A stretch of 28,843 nucleotides of DNA from Candidatus Nitrosopumilus sp. (GCA_029861085.1 JAOUAE010000002.1:1-28843); one strand, 5' to 3'. Shown: positions 14,589-22,575, numbered from the stretch's first letter. Numbers and translations: made by a program. The notes: generated by a model from the sequence alone, not told the origin.

Positions 14589-14795
14589 CTATTTTGATTT
14601 TTCAGATAACAAAAATGCAATTTCTTGTTCTATTTTTTTTAATTGATCAATAGTGTTTGTTTGTAATTTTTTAATATTTTCAATTTCTTTTTTAGTAGGA
14701 TCCATAACTAATTCAAAATCAAGATGTTTTAATCTATTCAGATACCAATCTCTTTGCTCCAGAAGTTTTTCAATAATTATTTCAGAAGAAACCAA
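14589..14795 (-). CDS. Hypothetical 68-aa coiled-coil protein
   Basis: A 68-residue, almost wholly helical protein with heptad-like Leu/Ile spacing (SEIIIEKLLEQRDWYLNRL ... IKKLQTNTIDQLKKIEQEI), likely an antiparallel or dimeric coiled coil. The start is TTG at 14795; TTTTAAAA at 14822-14829 on the minus strand lies about 30 bases before it, supporting a leaderless TTG start. No ATG is available without losing most of the helix. It stands upstream of the methyltransferase-like gene on the same strand. Function unknown. Confidence 0.6.
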   Translation of the reverse strand: MVSSEIIIEKLLEQRDWYLNRLKHLDFELVMDPTKKEIENIKKLQTNTIDQLKKIEQEIAFLLSEKSK

Positions 14796-14973
14796 CTCTG
14801 TAAAATAGAGAGTTTTGGAGATTTTAAAATGTTTGAAAAATCTAAGTAATAATTATCGGGCATTGGGATTAAAGAAAAATAAAAGTAAAGAAAATTTGTC
14901 ACAATCATAACATTCAATCAAGTTATTGTATAATACCCTACTTTACTATATTGAACATGGGTAAGAACGATCA

Positions 14974-15549
14974 ATGAGAGTAAAAACTACGGCATTGACA
15001 ATTACAAAAGAAAAAACCTTAAAAAAATCAAAAACAAATAATCAAAAAGCTGCAAAAACCCGTCGACAAAGAGGATATCAGTGGGAAGATACCATAGTAA
15101 AGCGATTTAATTGTACAGAAAACTGGAAAGCCTTCAGATTAGGATCACCCAGCATATCATTACCTGATGTATTGGTTGTAAATACAAACAAGAGCACGAT
15201 ATTTACTATTGAGGCAAAATCCGGAACAGGCACATCACTTCCAGTTCCAGCAGATCAAATTGAAAGATGCTTAACATGGATTAAAACATTTGATATTTAC
15301 AAGAAAAAACATGTGATTTTGGCATTCAAATTTCTCTCAAAGAAAAGAATAGGGTTACGAGAATATGAAAATAGGGAATTACGAGAATTTTTTAAAATTT
15401 GGGATGAATCATTGAAAATTACGGATTGCGTGTGCACTTATGAAGGTAAATTTTTTGCAAAAATAGATGGAACAAGAAAAGAACTTTTTTTAAAAGAATG
15501 CTCTATGCCATTTAAGACCAAACAGAGAACTAGTTCCCAACCAAATTAA
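14974..15549 (+). CDS. Holliday junction resolvase-like nuclease (Hjc-type PD-(D/E)XK fold)
   Basis: A 191-residue protein with a basic N-terminal tail (residues 1-33) and an Hjc-like core. The catalytic set is complete: E38 in QRGYQWEDTIVKRF, D65 in LPDVLVV, E80 and K82 in FTIEAKS. Archaeal Hjc resolves four-way DNA junctions as a homodimer. This protein is longer than classical Hjc (about 125-150 residues) by a Lys-rich N-terminus and a C-terminal region from about 130, so it could be another nuclease of the same fold. ATG 14974 lies about 27 bases after ACTATATT (14944-14951). A six-codon frame starting at 14957 overlaps the ATG. Confidence 0.85.
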   Translation: MRVKTTALTITKEKTLKKSKTNNQKAAKTRRQRGYQWEDTIVKRFNCTENWKAFRLGSPSISLPDVLVVNTNKSTIFTIEAKSGTGTSLPVPADQIERCLTWIKTFDIYKKKHVILAFKFLSKKRIGLREYENRELREFFKIWDESLKITDCVCTYEGKFFAKIDGTRKELFLKECSMPFKTKQRTSSQPN

Positions 15550-15591
15550 ATTTTCAAATCGTTTTTAAAGCTAAGATGCATAACAACAACA

Positions 15592-16041
15592 ATGCCTGAA
15601 GAGAACATAGAGATTGAATCAACTGAGAAAAATGCAGACTCATTGTTAGAGACAGTTTCGGATGCAGAAGTTAATTCAAGAGTTAGTTTTGAAGAATTTA
15701 TTGATGAAAGAGCACTCATCAGCCATGATGCTTTTGGGAAAAAACAAATGAAAATCAAAGTGTTAGAAGTATCAGACGAAAATCCAGTGTTGCAATGGAA
15801 ATTTGGAGATCGTGTAAAAGTTACAAAAATTCTTGTTACAATTAAACATCTTACAACCCAACAGGTTGAAGAAGCTGAATTTGACATAGAGTCAATTGAA
15901 CGGGAGTTGGCTGAAAAAAGACATTATTCTTCAACAAACAGATGGATTCCTGCTGAGGATATAAAAAACGGGTATGTAGTAGGTTCAAAACATACTAGAT
16001 TAATCAGCGATGCTTCAGCACTAGATTACATCATATTTTAA
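15592..16041 (+). CDS. Hypothetical 149-aa protein
   Basis: A 149-residue protein with an acidic N-terminal tail (residues 1-35, ENIEIESTEKNADSLLE) and a compact second half containing strands (KQMKIKVLEVSDENPVLQW, VKVTKILVTIKHLT), a helix (EEAEFDIESIERELAEKR) and NRWIPAEDIKNGYVVGS. I do not recognise it; the ~60-residue beta-rich section could be a small OB- or SH3-like domain. A TTTAAA element at 15564-15569 lies about 26 bases before the ATG, indicating a leaderless message. It follows the Hjc-like gene by 42 bases but appears to have its own promoter. Confidence 0.75.
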   Translation: MPEENIEIESTEKNADSLLETVSDAEVNSRVSFEEFIDERALISHDAFGKKQMKIKVLEVSDENPVLQWKFGDRVKVTKILVTIKHLTTQQVEEAEFDIESIERELAEKRHYSSTNRWIPAEDIKNGYVVGSKHTRLISDASALDYIIF

Positions 16042-16111
16042 ACAAAAATAACATTCAACATCATTATTTTTATCTAAAAAACATTATAAACAAAAGAATT
16101 TGAAATCGAGT

Positions 16112-16423
16112 ATGAGTTCAAAAGAATTTGATGTGAATGGTACTGATTACAAAATAGTGATAACAGAGCAAGTAATTGCCCACGTCAATAACCTCAAAGA
16201 ACTCTATAATGCAGCATATGAAGATCCTGAAAGTTTTGAGGACGTAAGTTCTGAAATATCTGACACAATTAAAGAAATTGCAAGTACTGTAGAACCAGAT
16301 GCAGAAGATAGTGATTTAGATGGCATTATTCAAGTGATCATCAAAACAGTAGATGCCAAGGCTGATGAAATTAAAAAAGAATTAGAAGCAAAGCCTACAA
16401 AAAAACCAAAATCCAAAAAATAA
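16112..16423 (+). CDS. Hypothetical acidic protein with basic C-terminal tail
   Basis: A 103-residue protein starting MSSKEFDVNGTDYKIV. It is acidic and helical through the middle (ELYNAAYEDPESFEDVSSE), ending in a Lys/Pro tail (AKPTKKPKSKK). The ATG at 16112 is favoured by TTATAA at 16084-16089, about 26 bases upstream; an in-frame TTG at 16100 would add four residues. The tail suggests binding to nucleic acid or acidic surfaces, as in the lysine-tailed protein at 2187. No recognised domain. Confidence 0.72.
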   Translation: MSSKEFDVNGTDYKIVITEQVIAHVNNLKELYNAAYEDPESFEDVSSEISDTIKEIASTVEPDAEDSDLDGIIQVIIKTVDAKADEIKKELEAKPTKKPKSKK

Positions 16424-16492
16424 TTCCATTTTGACCTTAAACTCATTAAAAATTATGGGATAAATTATATTCTAATTGAAATAATCAATAAC

Positions 16493-16609
16493 ATGTCAAA
16501 AAGCTGTGAATGTGGTATTTGTGATCATCATAGTGAATCAGAATGCGTTCAGAAAGAATGCAAATGTTGTCTAAATTTCCACGAAAGATCAGGACCTAAA
16601 CGAAAATAG
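16493..16609 (+). CDS. Tiny cysteine-rich metal-binding protein A (38 aa)
   Basis: A 38-residue frame with eight Cys-type ligands: CECGICDHH, then SECVQKECKCC, followed by NFHERSGPKRK. The Cys/His content far exceeds chance and would bind one or two zinc ions or another metal. The order of Cys, Asp-His, Cys and K-C-x-C resembles the convergent minus-strand gene at 16624. The two genes end 14 bases apart. Function unknown; a metal store, zinc finger or small electron carrier are all possible. Confidence 0.75.
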   Translation: MSKSCECGICDHHSESECVQKECKCCLNFHERSGPKRK

Positions 16610-16623
16610 TTATTTTTTTAAAA

Positions 16624-16731
16624 TTAACTATCATTCCCATAGCATCCACATTTCTTTGAAATATGTCTTGAGCAACCAAATAACCTATGATCTGCACATC
16701 CACATAATACACATTTTTTACCTTCAGTCAT
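16624..16731 (-). CDS. Tiny cysteine-rich metal-binding protein B (35 aa)
   Basis: A 35-residue frame: KKCVLCGCADHRLFGCSRH, then SKKCGCYGNDS. Six Cys and two His match a compact zinc-binding fold, and the pattern C-x2-C, DH, C, K-C-x-C parallels protein A at 16493. Its ATG overlaps the TGA of the upstream 127-residue gene by 4 bp (ATGA), so it is translationally coupled to that gene. It is convergent with protein A. Function unknown. Confidence 0.75.
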   Translation of the reverse strand: MTEGKKCVLCGCADHRLFGCSRHISKKCGCYGNDS

Positions 16732-17111
16732 AACTTTTCAATTAAATCCTCTATGCTCTCAATCTTTTTTTTATCTTCTAATGCTTCGATGATTTTTAAC
16801 CTCATATTTTTTACTCTATGAAGATCACCAGAATATAAGGGAGCCATAGTTTCAATCTCTTTTTCAAAATAATAATTATTCAAATATTGGCTGAATTTTG
16901 ATTGCAATGTTTTAAAATCATTCAAAGGGATTTTTTTTTCATCAATATTGTTTGTTACAACTTTGATGAATCCATTAATTTTTAGCATTTCTTTGTTAAT
17001 ATTATCAAGATCTCCAGGTTTATCTTGAATTCTTCTAAGAATATTGTAAGAATCAAGTATTTGAGAAAGTATTTTTTTTAGATACTCGTTATATGAAATC
17101 ACATTTACCAT
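16728..17111 (-). CDS. Hypothetical 127-aa helical protein
   Basis: A 127-residue, highly charged, all-helical protein starting MVNVISYNEYLKKILSQ. Long amphipathic segments (SYNILRRIQDKPGDLDNINKE-type, FKTLQSKFSQYLNNYYFE, MRLKIIEALEDKKKIESIE) suggest a helical bundle. No catalytic motif or Cys. It is coupled to the tiny Cys-rich protein B by an ATGA overlap, so the pair may act together; that is inferred only from arrangement. Function unknown. Confidence 0.7.
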   Translation of the reverse strand: MVNVISYNEYLKKILSQILDSYNILRRIQDKPGDLDNINKEMLKINGFIKVVTNNIDEKKIPLNDFKTLQSKFSQYLNNYYFEKEIETMAPLYSGDLHRVKNMRLKIIEALEDKKKIESIEDLIEKL

Positions 17112-17244
17112 TAAGATACATCCAATCTAAAGGTTAAGAAAAAATACCAAAATTAGATTAATAAAAAATATTTTGATTTTTAATGACTTTGATTTTTTCA
17201 TATTCCAAAAAATGACTTAACTTGTATGAAATTTGCACATTTGC

Positions 17245-17250
17245 TTTAAA
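17245..17250 (+). promoter_or_regulatory. TATA element of threonine synthase
   Basis: TTTAAA, followed by TTATC, is centred about 28 bases before the ATG at 17276. This fits a leaderless transcript starting at or next to the A of the start codon, and there is no Shine-Dalgarno-like sequence in between. Confidence 0.5.
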
Positions 17251-17275
17251 TTATCATTGATTTTCTGTAAGTACG

Positions 17276-18613
17276 ATGCAAGATGATGCCTATCTCAAGT
17301 GTATTAACCCACAATGCGGTTTAGAATATTCAATTGAGAGTACAAATGTACAATGTGAAAAAGGCCACATGTTAGATGTAAAATACAAAAAAACACCATC
17401 AGTTAATCTAAAAGAGGTTTTTTACAAAAGACGAAATTCTGAAGGAAGTATTTTCAATGAAAGTGGAGTTTGGAGATTTCGTGAATTACTAAATTTTTGT
17501 CAGATTGATACTGAAAACATTGAAGAATGTTCAAGATATTTGGTATCACTTGATGGAGCAGAGGGAAGACAATCAAAACCATATCGCATGTCAAAAGCTG
17601 CAGAATTCATCAATATTTCAAATGATGATTTATGGCTACAGCCTGAAGGGTATAATCCAAGTGGCTCATTCAAAGATAACGGAATGGCTACAGCTGTAAC
17701 TCATGCAAAGATGATAGGGGCAAAAAAAATTGTTTGTGCATCAACCGGCAATACATCAGCATCAGCTGGAATGTTTGCAGCAAATGAGGGAATCAATTGT
17801 GATGTGTATATTCCTGCAGGGCAAATAGCACCTGGAAAACTAAGTCAAGCCTATCAATTTGGAGCTCAAATTGTAGAAGTGAATGGGAATTTTGATGATG
17901 CGTTAAAAGAATCACTGGATGATGCAAAAAATCACGATGGTTACACGGTGAACTCCATCAACCCATTTAGGATAGAAGGACAAAAAACAATTCCTTTTAG
18001 AGCATTAGAGTATCTAAATTGGGAATCTCCAGATTGGATTGTTTATCCAGGAGGAGCATTGGGAAATACATCAAGTTGTGGTAAAGCATTAATGGAGTTA
18101 TATGAATGGGGATGGATTAAAAAAATTCCAAGAATTGCAGTAATTAATTCTGAAGGTGCAAGTACATTATCTGATTTATATAATGGCAAATTTGAAGGCG
18201 AAGAGCTCAGATGGAACAAAGGAAATCCAAACACAGAATTAATTTCCAGATACTATAACCATTTAGATAAAGAAGGATTAAAACCAAAAACTAAAGCAAC
18301 TGCAATTCAAATTGGCAGACCTGCAAACATATTGAAAGGTTTACGTGCACTAGAATTTACAAATGGTGTTGTAACAACAGTTTCAGATTCTGAAATGTTG
18401 GATGGAATGTCCGTTGTAGGCCTTAATGGGTTTGATTGTGAGATGGCATCAGGCGCATCCGTTGTTGGAATAAAAAAGTTGATCATTGAAGAGATCATAA
18501 AAAAAGATGACGTTGTCATCGGAATTCTCACCGGCCGACAAAAAGACGCAATGCTACCCGTAGATTATCACAATAACCCTGAAAATAAATTTGCAATTCC
18601 ACCAAGAAATTAG
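17276..18613 (+). CDS. thrC: Threonine synthase
   Basis: A 445-residue PLP enzyme that converts O-phospho-L-homoserine to L-threonine. An N-terminal zinc-ribbon-like part (C9, C14, C27, H31) is followed by the fold-type II core. The PLP lysine is K133 in NPSGSFKDNGMA; ASTGNTSASAGMFAA is the Asn loop; PGGALGNTSSCGKAL binds the phosphate. The tail RQKDAMLPVDYHNN is typical of archaeal ThrC. Residues 60-105 make a longer N-terminal region than in the shortest archaeal enzymes. Threonine deaminase, which consumes its product, lies about 10 kb away at 6572, so both ends of the threonine-to-isoleucine branch are in this window. Confidence 0.96.
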   Translation: MQDDAYLKCINPQCGLEYSIESTNVQCEKGHMLDVKYKKTPSVNLKEVFYKRRNSEGSIFNESGVWRFRELLNFCQIDTENIEECSRYLVSLDGAEGRQSKPYRMSKAAEFINISNDDLWLQPEGYNPSGSFKDNGMATAVTHAKMIGAKKIVCASTGNTSASAGMFAANEGINCDVYIPAGQIAPGKLSQAYQFGAQIVEVNGNFDDALKESLDDAKNHDGYTVNSINPFRIEGQKTIPFRALEYLNWESPDWIVYPGGALGNTSSCGKALMELYEWGWIKKIPRIAVINSEGASTLSDLYNGKFEGEELRWNKGNPNTELISRYYNHLDKEGLKPKTKATAIQIGRPANILKGLRALEFTNGVVTTVSDSEMLDGMSVVGLNGFDCEMASGASVVGIKKLIIEEIIKKDDVVIGILTGRQKDAMLPVDYHNNPENKFAIPPRN

Positions 18614-18750
18614 CCTCGTCTCTTAGGCACAAGTTATTAAGAACATGTAGTCATCTCAAGCCTTAAATCAATGTTTTAGTAAACAAGTTCAACCAAAAGA
18701 TGGTGCAAAAATATTAAATGAGTAAAAAACTAAGTTTTGAAAAAAATTCT

Positions 18751-18756
18751 GGGAGG
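18751..18756 (+). promoter_or_regulatory. Shine-Dalgarno-like site of the CNNM/CorC gene
   Basis: GGGAGG ends five bases before the ATG at 18762. It is one of the few convincing ribosome-binding sites in this window, where most genes look leaderless, so this gene probably has a true 5' leader. The 148-base gap before it contains no other supported gene. Confidence 0.6.
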
Positions 18757-18761
18757 ATCCC

Positions 18762-20015
18762 ATGGTAGATTTGTGGATTGAAATTACAGCATTAGTTGTT
18801 CTTATCGGATTATCGGGATTTTTTAGCGGATTAGAAGTTGCTCTTGTGGGAATAAGGAAATCAAAAGTAATCCAACTATTTAATGAAGGGAGAAAAGGAT
18901 CTAAAGCACTTCATAAATTAAAAATGAATCCAAGCTGGATGATGTCAAGTGTAAATCTTGGCAACAACCTGGTAAATGTTGGAGCATCCGCACTTGCTAC
19001 TAGTTTAGCAATTAGGTTATTTGGAGATGACGGATTAGGAATTGCAGTTGGAATCATGACATTTTTGATTCTAGTATTTGGTGAAATCACCCCGAAGACT
19101 TACTGTAATGCAAACTCCACCAAAATTGCATTAAAATACGCACCAGTATTACTAGTGTTTAGCTATGTATTTTATCCAATTGTAAAATTCTTTGAAACAA
19201 TTACTAAAGGAGTTGTAAAAATGACGGGCAGCAGTCAAACACCACCTCCAATTACCGAGGAGGAAATCAAAGGAGTGATCGACCAAGGATTGGAAGAAAA
19301 AGCAATTGAAAAAGACGAGATGGAGTTGGTTCACGGCGCTCTAAAATTCGATGATACAGTAATTCGCTCTGTTATGACTCCAAGAACAAAGATGTTTTCA
19401 TTAAATTCGAAAATGCTACTTTTTGAAGCACTGCCACAGATTAATCAAAGCGGTCATTCAAGAATCCCAATCTATGGAAATTCAAGTGATGATATTGTTG
19501 GATTCATCCATGTTAGAGATGTTCTCAAAGAATTAGAGAGAGAGAATAAAATGGTGAGTCTTGAACAAATAGCAAGAAAACCCGTTTTTGCATCTCAAGA
19601 AAAAATGGTTAGTGCATTGCTAAAAGAAATGAAAGGAAGGAAAACCCACATGGCAATGGTGGTTGATGAGCACGGTGGTGTTGAAGGTCTGGTCACTCTA
19701 GAAGATTTGCTTGAAGAAATAGTAGGCGAAATTGAAGATGAAACGGATTTAACAAGACAGGCAGGATATGAAAAAATTGATCAAGATACAATTATCACAA
19801 ATGGGGATATTGAGATTGACACCATCAATGAGATTTTTAAAACTAAAGTTCCTGAAGGAGATGATTATGCATCCCTTAATGGATTACTACATGAAAGACT
19901 ACAAGACATACCGCAAGAAGGAGACAAAGTGGAAGTTGAAGACTTGAGAATAATTGTAGAAAAAGTTTTAAAAAACTTTCCTAAAAAAATCAGAATCGAG
20001 AAAATTAAAAATTAA
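18762..20015 (+). CDS. CNNM/CorC (HlyC-type) membrane protein: DUF21, CBS pair and CorC_HlyC domains
   Basis: A 417-residue membrane protein. Residues 1-190 form the DUF21 (CNNM) transmembrane domain, starting with a hydrophobic segment ([23 protein letters not shown]) and containing [16 protein letters not shown] and [10 protein letters not shown]. Residues 195-330 hold two CBS motifs ([12 protein letters not shown] ... [49 protein letters not shown]). The CorC_HlyC domain fills 340-417. Bacterial and archaeal members act as Mg2+ or Na+/Mg2+ transporters, with CBS domains sensing ATP/Mg. Role here is inferred from the family. The ATG has a GGGAGG site. Its TAA overlaps the TAA of the convergent GAPDH by 4 bp. 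Confidence 0.93.
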   Translation: MVDLWIEITALVVLIGLSGFFSGLEVALVGIRKSKVIQLFNEGRKGSKALHKLKMNPSWMMSSVNLGNNLVNVGASALATSLAIRLFGDDGLGIAVGIMTFLILVFGEITPKTYCNANSTKIALKYAPVLLVFSYVFYPIVKFFETITKGVVKMTGSSQTPPPITEEEIKGVIDQGLEEKAIEKDEMELVHGALKFDDTVIRSVMTPRTKMFSLNSKMLLFEALPQINQSGHSRIPIYGNSSDDIVGFIHVRDVLKELERENKMVSLEQIARKPVFASQEKMVSALLKEMKGRKTHMAMVVDEHGGVEGLVTLEDLLEEIVGEIEDETDLTRQAGYEKIDQDTIITNGDIEIDTINEIFKTKVPEGDDYASLNGLLHERLQDIPQEGDKVEVEDLRIIVEKVLKNFPKKIRIEKIKN

Positions 20016-21064
20016 TCTTTTTTAGCAAAATGCTCTTGTAATTTTTGTTTTTTTTCAGTCATATGGAATATGGATTCTGTGTGGGTAAATGCTTCTTTGT
20101 ATGATTTCTCAAATAACATCGCTTGCATTAACATGTGGTTTTCAGGAATTACAATTCCGGTCTGATCATCAGAATACATCATTTGTACAGTGTCACCAAT
20201 GGATACGGTCATGTTTGCGTGGATGTGTATCATGTTGGTATCCGTAAAATTAAAGCCCATATTTTGAGCATAATCTCTAACATCCTTTGTTCCCTTTGCA
20301 GTCCATAGCGTAGCAACACCAAATTCATTTGCAAATATATCATGAATTTCAGAAGGTTTTGGTGCGGTGTCCTTGAATCTGACATCCATAATATGTAGGT
20401 GCATTTGTCTTGAAGGAACTTTAATTGCACGAACATAGAGTGGTGCATCTTTTCCAAAATAGAGTTTAACATCATCACCATGATGTGGTTTTTCAGTCAT
20501 TTCTATGGTGTCTGAAAGTTTTTTTTCTGTTTGCTCAATGTCTGCCCATCGTCTGACGAGTGTTACATCAAATCGAACTAATTGATCACCAAATTTATCG
20601 CGTAAAGGTTCAAGAATTCGTCCCATTCCAGTCACATTGCAACTACCTTGCATAACATGACGTTTGCCTAATGCTTGATCATAATTAGCTCTAGAATTAA
20701 ACAGTAAATCCGAAACTGTTTCATCTCCAATTGTCGATTCTCCACCTTGATAAATGGCAGGAATATTTTTTGGCTCATAAAGATTTTTTTTGTTTTTATA
20801 CCCATGTCCGCCAGGAGCGGCATCAATTACTAAATCACATTCATCTAGTGCAGACTCCAAGGTTCCAGCAATTTTAAAATTAGAGAAATCACCCATTTTT
20901 TTTTCAGGAACATATACATCAAGATCTTTTGAAATTGCCTCTTCTACTTTAGCATCGGGAGAATACTTTCCAATTCCAATAACTTGTATTTCTGGATCAT
21001 CTTTCAAAAAAGAAACAATTCTACTACCAATAGAACCATATCCGTTGACAAAAACTTTCTTCAT
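20012..21064 (-). CDS. gap: Type II glyceraldehyde-3-phosphate dehydrogenase (archaeal, NAD(P)-dependent)
   Basis: A 350-residue archaeal-type GAPDH. The dinucleotide loop is VNGYGSIGSR (6-15); the catalytic Cys is C142 in QGSCNVTGMGRIL; LVRRWADIEQTEK and VPSRQMHLHIMDV are type II signatures. It interconverts glyceraldehyde 3-phosphate and 1,3-bisphosphoglycerate, mainly in the gluconeogenic direction in autotrophic archaea. Length is normal (about 340). The region upstream carries a perfect 12-bp inverted repeat at 21122-21164. The C-terminal end overlaps the CNNM/CorC gene's stop by 4 bp. Confidence 0.96.
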   Translation of the reverse strand: MKKVFVNGYGSIGSRIVSFLKDDPEIQVIGIGKYSPDAKVEEAISKDLDVYVPEKKMGDFSNFKIAGTLESALDECDLVIDAAPGGHGYKNKKNLYEPKNIPAIYQGGESTIGDETVSDLLFNSRANYDQALGKRHVMQGSCNVTGMGRILEPLRDKFGDQLVRFDVTLVRRWADIEQTEKKLSDTIEMTEKPHHGDDVKLYFGKDAPLYVRAIKVPSRQMHLHIMDVRFKDTAPKPSEIHDIFANEFGVATLWTAKGTKDVRDYAQNMGFNFTDTNMIHIHANMTVSIGDTVQMMYSDDQTGIVIPENHMLMQAMLFEKSYKEAFTHTESIFHMTEKKQKLQEHFAKKD

Positions 21065-21121
21065 GATTTGGATATATTTGACCCATTTATTTAGGTTCTA
21101 AACAATAATAGATCTTAATAA

Positions 21122-21164
21122 TTTAAAATATGCCTAGTTGAGAAAATATCACGCATATTTTAAA
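21122..21164. repeat. 12-bp perfect inverted repeat with TATA-like arms
   Basis: TTTAAAATATGC (21122-21133) and GCATATTTTAAA (21153-21164) are perfect reverse complements, with a 19-base spacer. Each arm holds a TATA-like core, so they could serve divergent promoters, a shared operator, or a hairpin in a transcript. It lies 58 bases upstream of the GAPDH start and about 175 bases before the next plus-strand start. The rest of 21065-21339 is AT-rich with no gene that I can support. Confidence 0.5.
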
Positions 21165-21339
21165 CAGAAAATTTGTCATTTTAATACAAAAATTATAAAA
21201 TATGAATATTGTGAAATATTTTGGAAAACATACAACATTTTAGTCAATTAAATACCAAATAGAGCATATTAATGAATTAAAAATAATCAAGTTGGGACAA
21301 TTAAGAACTCTTTAAATTTTTGAATTTTAAATTTTAAAT

Positions 21340-21405
21340 ATGGGATTTTTATCAAATTTTAAAAAAATATTCAGTCTACAAAAAGAGAAAAAATCGCCCA
21401 GATGA
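21340..21405 (+). CDS. Possible 21-aa leader peptide or small protein
   Basis: A 21-residue frame, MGFLSNFKKIFSLQKEKKS plus two residues. It begins with an amphipathic, Phe-rich helix and ends basic. TTTAAA at 21311-21316 lies about 27 bases before its ATG, the spacing of a leaderless message, which makes this the first start codon on the transcript. Its TGA overlaps the ATG of the next gene by 4 bp (ATGA), so translation of the next gene may depend on it. Being short, it may be a chance frame. Confidence 0.5.
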   Translation: MGFLSNFKKIFSLQKEKKSPR

Positions 21406-21644
21406 ATGGCAAACGACTCAAAGAACTATTAAAAAAATTCAAAGAAGAACGAGACAGAGTGGAAAAAGAGACAGGAAGTAGACCACAGATTGATCAAAGT
21501 ACACAAATGTTTATGCAAAAAGTTCTGAACTCATGGATTAACGAAGGCAGAGACATTGACGAAGAAAGATTTTGGGAAGAGGTTGATCATAATAGGCAAT
21601 TTACACATCCAGTGGAATACTATGAAGCTAATCGAGAAGTTTAA
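21402..21644 (+). CDS. Hypothetical 80-aa charged protein
   Basis: An 80-residue protein, very rich in Lys, Arg and Glu (RLKELLKKFKEERDRVEKE), with an amphipathic helix in the first half, then STQMFMQKVLNSWINEGRDIDEERFWEEV and an aromatic end (FTHPVEYYEANREV). It is likely soluble and oligomeric. The start is coupled to the preceding 21-residue frame through ATGA. No recognised domain; function unknown. Confidence 0.72.
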   Translation: MNGKRLKELLKKFKEERDRVEKETGSRPQIDQSTQMFMQKVLNSWINEGRDIDEERFWEEVDHNRQFTHPVEYYEANREV

Positions 21645-21759
21645 AAAATATCAAAATTCAATGATGCTTTGTATGTTCACATTAAAAAACTGAAAGTAAA
21701 TTTTTGTGAATGGCATTTAATCACAAAAGACTAAATGTACTAAAAAAAATTAAAAGTTA

Positions 21760-22464
21760 TTGATACACGGTCCCTCTCTGGCAATAGGTGCTGGAATTGC
21801 ATCAATTGTGATAATTATTGCATTTATTGGATTTGATGGCATTTCAAACCAGTCAGAACTTGTAATCGAACCAGCCCCAACAGTTCAACAAGTAGGACCA
21901 CCAAAGATTACAACAGAGACATTCTTAGCAAACGGTTCACCAGTTCTCGGAGATTCAGATGCCCCAATCACATTAATTGAATTTGGAGACTATCAGTGTC
22001 ATTTTTGCAATGTTTTTTTTCATTCAACAGAAGATGACATTTTAAAAAATTATGTTGAAACAGGAAAAGTCAAAATGATTTTCAAAGATTATAACATAAT
22101 TGGTCCTGATTCCATTAATGCCTCCCATGGGGCTCATTGTGCAAATGATCAGGGGTTATTTTGGGAATATCACGATATTTTGTATTCAAACTGGACTGGT
22201 GAGAATAATGGATGGGCATCATCAGAAAATCTAGGAACATTTGCCCAAGAAATTGGGTTAGACATGGATATTTGGTCTGAATGTATGGTAAAGGCAATGC
22301 ACTCACAGACAATCCTTGCAAGTAACAAAGATGCAAAAAATTTAGAATTAACTGGAACCCCGGCATTTTTTGTGATTGGACCCGATGGTAAAACAACGAA
22401 ACTTTTTGGAGCGCAGCCTTTTGAGACGTTTAAGAATATATTTGAAAATGAATTGGAAAAATAA
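21760..22464 (+). CDS. Membrane-anchored or exported DsbA/thioredoxin-fold oxidoreductase
   Basis: A 234-residue protein with an N-terminal hydrophobic segment (SLAIGAGIASIVIIIAFIG, about 5-24) acting as a signal anchor, a Pro-rich linker and a DsbA-like thioredoxin domain from about residue 62. The active site is C80-HF-C83 (GDYQCHFCNVFF); cis-Pro is in TGTPAFFVIGPDG. It would form or isomerise disulfides in the pseudoperiplasm. The start is TTG 21760; there is no earlier in-frame ATG, and CTAAATG at 21731-21737 is 25-30 bases upstream. Such thiol oxidoreductases are common in ammonia-oxidising archaea. Substrates unknown. Confidence 0.88.
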   Translation: MIHGPSLAIGAGIASIVIIIAFIGFDGISNQSELVIEPAPTVQQVGPPKITTETFLANGSPVLGDSDAPITLIEFGDYQCHFCNVFFHSTEDDILKNYVETGKVKMIFKDYNIIGPDSINASHGAHCANDQGLFWEYHDILYSNWTGENNGWASSENLGTFAQEIGLDMDIWSECMVKAMHSQTILASNKDAKNLELTGTPAFFVIGPDGKTTKLFGAQPFETFKNIFENELEK

Positions 22465-22575
22465 GAAAATGCGATCAAATAATTATTGACTTGTCAGAAA
22501 AAATATAAAAATTCCCTTCCCAGTTAGACAGAATTAACCCAATATCCTTATTAATGAATTTCCGGGACCAAGCTT

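Noticed and set aside
14794..14814. AACTCT/AGAGTT inverted repeat at the start of the coiled-coil gene.
   Set aside because: Six-base arms straddling a start codon in AT-rich sequence; no neighbouring evidence for a function.
14957..14977. Six-codon frame before the Hjc-like gene.
   Set aside because: Too short to support as a protein; retained only as part of the start-site observation.
20230..20481. Long open frames opposite or within GAPDH, HMG-CoA synthase and other genes.
   Set aside because: They are shadows of well-supported coding sequences in another frame and show no protein-like motifs.
21202..21243. A 13-codon frame in the gap upstream of the GAPDH divergent region.
   Set aside because: Too short, no clear promoter spacing and no motif.
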